Shown: positions 56,407-64,000 of the stretch, in pieces
Layout of the letters: every line of letters begins with the position of its first letter
How positions within the stretch are numbered: position 1 is the first letter of the stretch
Translations under genes and position numbers: made by a program
Notes under the pieces: model-generated
Told to the model about the DNA's origin: nothing
What the model saw: only the letters and a program-made list of their open reading frames with translations
The model's database searches: none
NCBI RefSeq assembly: GCF_000005505.3
Contig: NC_016132.3
Span: forward strand, 44,096,914 to 44,160,913
DNA length: 64,000 bases
Reading direction: 5' to 3'
DNA from: Brachypodium distachyon
Lineage: Eukaryota; Streptophyta; Magnoliopsida; Poales; Poaceae

Positions 56407-59400
56407 TCAATCTCCTGTCCTCGTGTCGTTTAAGCGACCCGCATCATCTGGCAGTGGCTTTATATATCTCCCTATCGTCTTTTGGCGAGCTCTCTTCTTG
56501 ATTCTCTGGATCTTGTCTTTGGTCTGTTGCTTCCTCCGCTCCTTCTCCTGCTGCCGCATGTTCTTCTCCCTCTCGTACACACCTTGCCAGAAGACTTCGC
56601 CGGTTTGTGGCCAGAGCCACTTTCTGTCAGGGTGTTCCTCATCATATTCCTCTGCTAAGTCTTCGTCCATGCTCTTCAGAGTTGCATAGGAAAACCATTG
56701 GATTGACATTTGACCTCGCCTGCCATCAAGCGGATGCTGCTCATGCATTGCACCCGTCTCTGGGTTTACAAAAACCATCCTCCGTGCACTGTGGAATGCC
56801 CAAACGTTCACGATCAACTCAAGAACACGAGAATAGCAGTGCTTGTCCTGTTCAAATTAATGAGAGCAATTGTCACATATTTTTGAGAAAAAGAATAAGT
56901 ATAATTTATCACAGGCATATGGCAAGGGGTATGTTATATTTCTTCTAGGGTTTGACCAATTGCAAGATGAGGTTTAGCTAATAACACAGAGGAACTTTGT
57001 TGTTTGACAATTTCAGATTCCACAGACTTAAGTATGTAGGATATTAAAATTTCGTAATTTGGAGTTCAGCTGTTACTTGTAATGCACTGGGGACAGGGCT
57101 TGGTAAAGGTATTACTGTAATAGAGGGCGCTCACCCTGTGGAGACTCAAGATGCAATGCCCAGTTTGATGATGATTGTCATACATTTGTGCATCCAGCGC
57201 ATCTACGAACATCCTGAAAAACAGCATATCCATAACACGCACACTGAGTATCTCAAAAGATTGAGTTTAACCATATCAAGTGGGATGACTAAAAATACAA
57301 CATTCACTTTGGACCTTGGACCAATGCCCATACATGTAACAGTAAGGCTATGCTTTAACAGTTAAAATATGCATGTACAACTTTGACACGATTTATATCA
57401 GCTATGTTTTGGTGCTCATTATAAATAGATCATTTCAAATAGATGTAACAAGAAATGTTCAACTAGCCAGTGCACCCACGGCTTCCATATCTAGGTAAAA
57501 AGATTAATAGCCCTAGTTTGGCTATAAAACTTCAACACAATGATTTTACCTTGAGAACATTACAAATTCCAGGAATGATCTTGTACGCAAAACCCAACTT
57601 TGCATCACAGACCACGTGCCTCCAGCATTAGGCATATGTGGCAGAGAATTCAAATCTTCATCAAGCTGCATGCCATACATCCTTTGAAAAGCCTCCAAAA
57701 CAGCTAACCTTAGGACAGGAAAATGAAGTAGATTAGTTAATATGTAATAACATGTACTTCAGTTTGCCAGCAGCATGAACAATTCTAGATTAGATCATTA
57801 CTTTTAAACAAGGAAATCATTACTAAATAGCATGCTTAGTTCTATTAATACAGTAGGCCAAAAAGGCAGTAAGTTTGAAATGTTATTCTGTAATAAATGA
57901 TGGCTGGTAACATGTATTTAGAATAACCTATTGCTGAATCCAAACAAAATCTGTTAAAACGACAGCATTTGCAACACTGAAACTTAATGCAACGGTGCAA
58001 CGTATGAGACATTGTTAAATGGATAACCTGCAGTTCCCAGCATTGATAGTGTCACACAGGGACCAGAAATCTTGATTAGCGTGACTTCTTGGATCCTGGT
58101 CCATTCGAACCCAAAAATAGAAGGCATCTCCATGCTTTTGAGTTTGGATGGCTTCCAACATCGCAGATTCAGCATTTTTCGACAAGTTTACCTGCTTCAG
58201 AAATTGGATATTGAGTACAAATAAGATGCTAATCATTATGCACAACCTGGATATTTCTCTGCATTGCATTTTTCAAAGAAAACTTTATATTAAGAGGACA
58301 TAAACATTAATCAGTGACACCCAATGCACGCGTTATGTACAAAGAATACTGATGGATATTTCATATGGCCTAATGATTCTTATATCAATCATATTGACGG
58401 GAAATCAATGAGACCCAGTAATAAAAAAAAATATGTAAATAGACCTCCTTGATAAAAGGCAATGATCTACTCCCTCCGTCCAATAAAAGATGTCTCAAGT
58501 TTGTTAAAATTTGGATGTATCTAGACATGACTTAGTATATAGATGCATTCAAATTTAGTCAAATTTGAGACATCCTTTGTTGGACGGAGGAATATTACCT
58601 TTCTTGCCGTCACCCTCCAGGATTGAAATCCTATCCAAGAATTCTTGTGAATCCGGTCAATCCTGTTAGCCAGGGCAAAGAAAGCTCCAAATTCACCAAG
58701 AATATCTCTGTAGTACCCATTGTTCAGAAGCGGAAGACGAGAAGAAGCATCAATGTCATCTGCTCCAGGTCTTCGACCTTTTGAAGACTAAAGAAAGACA
58801 AATTTCATGTGATCAATGTGAGCCATTGGAATATTTGTATTTTTTGCGTTGACAATCGACATACCCCCCCCCCCCCCTTGATCTCTCAAAAAAAAAACAA
58901 TCGACATACCCACATCCGATCCATTAATAGCATCTTTTCTTATATAGCAGCTAACCAATATATAGCAATTCAGTAACAGTAATTTGGAAAAAGAGAAAAT
59001 ACGTAACGCAGGTACATCTTTGTGTCCACATGTAAAGTCACCACATGGGCTGTTATATTAAGATTAGTTAGATCAGACTGAAGTTATTTGAGCCTAAATG
59101 GATTAATATTTTCAGAATAATCCCCAGGTTCAGAAATCATGAGGGGTTCGACGGTTTCACTCCACCTCCTGTGACTTTAAATCTGAGCCATCCAAATCTG
59201 ATAGAATGGCACATATGGCAGTTCATATGTGAACACTGAGATGAGTCTGCATTAGACATTCCCCCCTTTTAAAGTCACCATATGCCAAGGCTTGTTTCAA
59301 TGCAAATCTTGGTTTCATCAAAAAGCTGGAAGCACACTTCCCACTTGGTGAAAACCAGCCATGATACAAGGTAGTACCATTTTTAAAAGGACAGCTCAGG

Positions 59401-61977
59401 GGGCAGGGGCCTGGATGCGTCTGAGAGCTCCTAGGACACACGGTGGAGAACTGATGGCTAGGGATGACCCCAAACACGATCGGATGGCTAGGGATGACCC
59501 AAGTACGAGATCAGACAGCTCAGGTGTCTGGATGCATGAGAGAGCTCCAAGAGTGCCCAGTTTTACTGTCCTAAATAAATAAATGTACAACCAGACATGA
59601 TACAAGGTATATACCAAAATACCATTTTTTAAAGGTCTGCTACATATTTTAGAACATTCAGGCTGACCATTTGACATTCTAAAATTTGAATAACGGTGCT
59701 AAGAGCTGACAACAACTTACCAGACCAATTCCACGGTACAGGGAGCTTTGATGCAGGAAGGGCCAAGTCCCCTCCCCAAAGAATGGCTCGTATATACACA
59801 GTGGCTGACCCGTCCGCTCAAGCTCCTTTTCATCTCTTTCATGCAATTCATTCTTCATCCTGTCCACTTTTTTGACATTTCTATACACTTCCTCCCATGT
59901 TCCATGAGTCTGATCACTCCTATCCTTTAACTGCACAAACAATCCACTCTGATTACGAAGTTAAAAGCATTGTTTCTTTAAAAAAAAAGGAGAAAACTGA
60001 TGTGGTAATTATCAAATTTGCACCAATGCTTACCTCCTCTTCTTCCAATCTCATTTTGATGCTCATAATCCTATTTTCTCTCTCTTCCTCCCATGCAATG
60101 GTAGAGAATGCTTCATCAATCTTTGGTGTACTACCGCGAGCATCGTCCTTTTGGTTGCTGCGCCACTCCTCCTCTATTTTCTGGAGTATTTTATAGCCAG
60201 TCAAACTCTCATTCATATGGTACAAGTGCTTCACATGCTCAAATAGATGCCATTTCCACTCTTGTTTCAAAGCCAAAGGTATCTCCCCAGCGCTTAACGG
60301 AGTTAGTGCTTCAGCAGGAAACTTGATAACATTTTGCAATAGTACAGCATAGCCTTCAATAGTTTCAGAAGCCATTAGATCCTTGGCGTGGATTTTACCA
60401 ACCGATGCAACTTTTTGCCCTAGAACGGATAATTCTCCATTTGATACCGCTTGCAGTAGGACTTGAGTTAACATGGCAATATTCTTTCTTGGGAAAAGAA
60501 GTCCATTTACCCCATCATCAATCTAAGCCATCAAGTCAACTGTGTTAGCATATTCATATTTATGTTAAAATGTGCAGTAGTGGGCATTTGAGTTTAAAAA
60601 AAATGCGCCAATAAAATATGAGATGCCGTGAACATACATATTTTGTGATCATTCCAAGGTCCGGAGCTATAACCAGCTTCTCAAGACTCATTGCTTGGAC
60701 TAACACACTGGGAAAAGATTGCTCATCAAGGCAAGAACCGTATATGACAAGGCTAGCTACACCAAGGAGATTATCCACATATTCAGCAGCAACATGCTCC
60801 ACTGCACCTCTTGGGAAGCCAACATTTAAAGCAATAACCTATGATAATCAGAGTGATACCAGGCAGTTAGATACAATTTAACGATTCATGACCTCGAAAT
60901 AGCTAACTTACAGAATGAAAGATAGCCTGATAGTAAAACATACGTCAAGAGCCGGACTATGCTTCTCAGTTACATTTCTCGACAAGATTCTCACTTTCAG
61001 TTCTGTCTGTGTGCTATTCTCAGAAGAATACTGCTGTAAATGTTGTAAAAGAGGCCCCACTGCTTGCAACACAAGTGCCTCGTCCATCAAATGCCCACCA
61101 TATGAAAATTGACTACCAACAATAGCAATTACAAAATCTCTTGGACCTAAACCCAAGCTGATTCTCACATTTCGGTCATAACTTTTGGCAACTAATCTAT
61201 CAGCTTGAAATGCTACTTTAGGAGAACCTGGAATCACAAAATAGTTACCAGAATCAAATGCAGCATACATTACCTGCAGGAAATAAATATATTAGATAAT
61301 CTAATGTCAGTTGGAGGCTCTACCTCCAAACATAAGATGAAAATTAACAAAGTTTAGTATGGAAATAGGTGTGAATACCGGCAATATATAGTTTGGGAAA
61401 ACTATAACATTTGCCCTGCTGAAGACTTCTTTCCAACCATCTAGGATCTGAACCATCTCACTAGAATTATATTCACTAATACGATGAGCAAGGGAACTCT
61501 CTTGCACAGTCCAAATTACAGGTATGGATTTGAAAGGCTCCTGCATAAGACTGCAGAAAAAGGTCAAAATCAAACACCTAACTTTGAGCAAACATTCGGA
61601 AGGCAGTCAAAATCAAACACCTGACTCTGGGCAAACATCCTATAATGATCTGAAATGGATAGTCATACAGCCCTTGTTTCATAACTACCTTGAAAATACT
61701 GGTCTTGCTTCAACTGAATTTACAAGTATGCCGTCATAGCTGCATGAGGGAAAATAAACCAAGTGTGGCTAATGTCACATATTATGCAAGGGAAACATGT
61801 TACATTATGACAATAGACAGCAAATAATACAAGCAAATCACTAACAAGATATACTTTAGAAACTTACTCTAGCCAATCTACAGAAATAAGTAACTTCGTG
61901 TCCACAGGTAAGATCTGAACTGGTACGCCGATGGCCCTCCATATATTACTACATGGGCCATCCTCAAATGAGAAAAC
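56407..61977 (-). CDS. Large plant glycosyltransferase-like protein, 5' partial, frameshifted
   Basis: Eleven exons (minus): 61977-61868, 61739-61689, 61550-61379, 61273-60944, 60838-60638, 60522-60034, 59930-59721, 58789-58599, 58191-58028, 57708-57550, 57213-57135, then the terminal exon 56847-56407. The protein has a GT-B/family-4-like glycosyltransferase part (VFSFEDGPCSNIW; FVIPGSP; VAIVGSQ-like DFVIAIVGSQF; LVIYGSCLDEQSFP; KLVIAPDLG; DDGVNGLLFP). A long plant-specific C-terminal part follows (GTWEEVYRNVKKVDR; GQPLCIYEPFFGEGTW; HKNSWIGFQSWR; HGDAFYFWVRMD; VNVWAFHSARRMVF). The N-terminal exon, expected to carry a membrane anchor, is outside the window. Such proteins are probably Golgi-located; the substrate is unknown. 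Exon 58789-58599 is 191 nt where 189 keeps frame. An extra 2 bp near 58740 (a CT-repeat context) leads to TGA at 58726-58724. All other exons fit. (The count is eleven plus the terminal exon.). Confidence 0.85.
58468..58594. mobile_element. Stowaway-type MITE abutting a splice donor
   Basis: TA-ctccctccgtccaataaaag to 'cctttgttggacggagg'-aaTA, same family as 39015 and 39318. Its right TA (58593-58594) occupies intron positions +5/+6 of the donor that follows the exon ending at 58599 (read on the minus strand). Confidence 0.88.
58867..58896 (-). mobile_element. Tiny insertion with A run and target duplication
   Basis: The 15-mer acaatcgacataccc occurs at 58852-58866 and 58897-58911. Between them is about 30 bp: a C tract, 'ttgatctctc' and a run of A. 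The form is that of an extremely short non-LTR (LINE-driven) insertion; orientation is plus if the A run is the tail, and the strand given is that of the host gene. Confidence 0.5.
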
Positions 61978-63414
61978 CTGCATTGATGAGTTGAAAAGCA
62001 GATGAGAGCAATATACAGATAGGGATTTATGATCTTTCATTATTGGTTTGGGTACTTATGCACTCAAAAGAAATCACAAAAAGAACACAGTGATTAAGAA
62101 TCGCTCAACTAATATATGAGTTGCTAGTCCAGTCTCAACTTGATTAGCTGGACCAGTCAAGTAACTTGTCAACCAGGCACAACTAGTCAAGCATAACCTG
62201 TAGCTCAACTAATTGTGCAAACCACTATAAGATTGAGACCACATCAAATTGACCCACTCTGAAAGAGATATGCCTCCTGGTAAGCCTAGAGGATCAACCC
62301 TAGCTCCCTGAGTGTGATAATCTCATAGCAAGGTATTGTTGCGCAGCATGTAGCCATGTATTTCACATCCTTCCTTCAAAATTTTGTGGTGTAGTAAACT
62401 AGAAGTGTGGTATTGGTAGCAAGTATAGTCAGCTAGTAGTCAAATAGTTGAGTACTATCCGCAACTAGTCTATGCGTCGGTACCGCAGCGATTAAACTCG
62501 AGACTCACATACCTAGCACAACATGTTAGAACATATGTACATGCGCAAAAAAGTGTGCAAAATGATGATTGCATGATCAATGTATGAAAAGGACAAAATG
62601 GTACAAGTGATTATTTCAATAAAGGGTGCATATAGTCCTAAGAGCAGATTTGTTCCCCATATCAACATACTCGTTTTTGTACGCAGAATGCTAAATCAAA
62701 TAAAATGATTAGAAAAGGTTGGCTAAGACACTAGCACCCAGCATGCTATGGAAACTACCATTGCCCAAATCTCATGTGTTTCTCTTTCTCCTTTCTGTTT
62801 TTATCCATGCGAGATGTGGATATTTAAGCTGCTGGTACCTAGCAGTTGTTTCCACAAGGTAACATGTTTTTCATCGCCTGCATCCTCGCAATGTCTGTTT
62901 GGGAGTAATGTACAAATTGAACTATGGCCATGAGGTAGAGCCATGCAAGATTTGACCAATCCACAATTGTGTGGCTCTATATTAAGTAGCTTTTAGTTGG
63001 GTTTAGCCACGCCACTAAGGTTGATATATCAGGTTCTTTGAGTTGCAGATGCAAAATGTGGGTTAAGAAGCATCGTTGCCGGATCTTGGATTTGTTAGAA
63101 AATCACAGGCACCTTCATTTGCTAGATCGGCTCTGTAGGAAGTAGATCAGACGAGCTCAAGTTGGGCACATAAATATGGGCAGTATGTGGATTGGTTGAC
63201 AATGAAAGAGGAGAAAGAAAGAAAAATAGAAACCAAATGACAGATTTTCTTTCAAATCAAGATCATATTTCACCTCTGAGGGCTCAAAAACTAGCATAAT
63301 CAAAATGTTGCTCTTACTGTAAGACTAAGGGCATCTACAAAGATCAACTCTTAATGGACTCTTATTTGGAATTTGCTAATGTGGAGGAAAGAGAAAAAGG
63401 ATAGAGAAGCGAGC

Positions 63415-63480
63415 TGACTCTTCGCGAAGAATCAGACTCTTAGCGAAGAGTCAACTAAGAGCCAACTAAGAGTTAAGATA
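63415..63480. repeat. Cluster of short palindromes
   Basis: 'gactcttcgcgaagaatc' and 'gactcttagcgaagagtc' are near-perfect palindromes next to each other, followed by repeated 'aactaagag'. This is possibly the end of a MITE beginning at about 63330 (actcttaatggactctt). Confidence 0.6.
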
Positions 63481-63828
63481 TATCCGCAATATATACTCCG
63501 CTAGGCTGACAAACCTCATGGCACCTTTCCAAGGATAGAAATCTTCTCTTCAGCAAGTCCAGAAGATGATATCCCCAATATTCATTTTCCATAGACAGTA
63601 GATGTGCTAAGATGATTAGAAAACTATGGTAAATTGATAACAGCTCCTCTCAAGCATGGTAGAAAAGTTCAAGATATGGTATCTTTGTCTTCACAAAAGT
63701 TTGACACTAGGAAGTTTGAGCATCAAAGCGCCTCTACATACAATTAAGTACTGCATACAACTTAGCTTCTTTATTCCGGCTTTTTTTTAGATGATCAGGG
63801 GCAAATTCTTTATTCTAGCTTTTGCTTT

Positions 63829-64000
63829 GAAAGTCAGAATCAACAGATTAGCAATGTAGCTCTTGCATTACTGGATATCAGATATGGAATCTGAACTTGC
63901 AATGCGGTACAGAATGTAATCACCTTGCATTGTAAGTCAGAACTAACAGGTTAGCAATGCAGCTCTTGCATATCTGGATATATGAGTTATGGAATCTAAA
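63829..64000. repeat. Direct repeat at the right edge, period about 103 bp
   Basis: Blocks 63829-63895 and 63932-64000 share 'aagtcagaa', 'aacag(a/g)ttagcaatg', 'agctcttgcat' and 'atggaatct'. More copies may follow outside the window. Confidence 0.8.

Larger units (their letters stand above)
61978..64000 (-). other. Long intron of the glycosyltransferase-like gene
   Basis: The exon starting at 61977 begins in phase 0, so upstream coding exons must exist. I found none in this interval, and the gene probably continues past the right edge. Within it are palindromic repeats at 63415-63480 and a direct repeat at the very end. Confidence 0.5.

Noticed and set aside
2750..58600. Regularly recurring 'acatgtatctagacg' blocks, which could suggest a regulatory or CRISPR-like repeat
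   Set aside because: They are interiors of dispersed Stowaway-type MITEs, each bounded by TA and inverted ends, not a clustered array.

Overview
The window looks like nuclear DNA of a grass, probably a pooid of the Brachypodium type. The grounds are many Stowaway-type MITEs with CTCCCTCCGT-like ends and TA target duplications, long-TIR Mutator elements, a CACTA element, small Helitrons, LINE fragments, GT-AG introns, CT-rich leaders and very GC-rich coding exons. The organism call is inference; no organelle or bacterial sequence is seen.

Layout, left to right. 0-9.8 kb: repeats around an F-box/FBD gene on the minus strand (3705-6362). Its intron 1 carries a long-TIR Mutator element and its exon 2 has one base too many. 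9.8-12.6 kb: a small GRF zinc-finger gene with a broken tail and an unrecognised membrane-protein ORF. 13.9-17.6 kb: a three-exon Mutator (MULE) transposase with one in-frame stop. 18.2-20.6 kb: a possible unrecognised spliced gene. 21-27.5 kb: nested transposons and a cluster of non-LTR insertions, several with readable target-site duplications. 28.1-31 kb: a plant MLKL-type protein, HeLo/DUF1221 domain plus a degenerate kinase domain. 34.4-36.5 kb: a stand-alone myosin-I TH1-domain gene. 37-46 kb: mostly intergenic, with MITEs and a CACTA element. 46.8-54.6 kb: a gene for a nuclear-type protein of tandem Cys/His repeats (the 'WRKY19-like'/loricrin-like family); its promoter and first non-coding exon are duplicated in tandem. 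56.4 kb to the right edge: the 3' part of a large glycosyltransferase-like gene on the minus strand, whose 5' end lies outside the window.

The genes form no operon or cluster; this is an ordinary plant gene neighbourhood. What stands out is damage and remodelling around the genes. A 1-bp homopolymer gain breaks the F-box gene. A 2-bp gain breaks the glycosyltransferase, and a MITE sits at the donor site of that same exon. A promoter/leader duplication comes with an empty-site record of later MITE insertion. I see no undescribed defence or metabolic system; the MLKL-like protein and the solo TH1 protein are the most biologically interesting products. All exon borders were read by eye from splice signals, reading frame and family resemblance.
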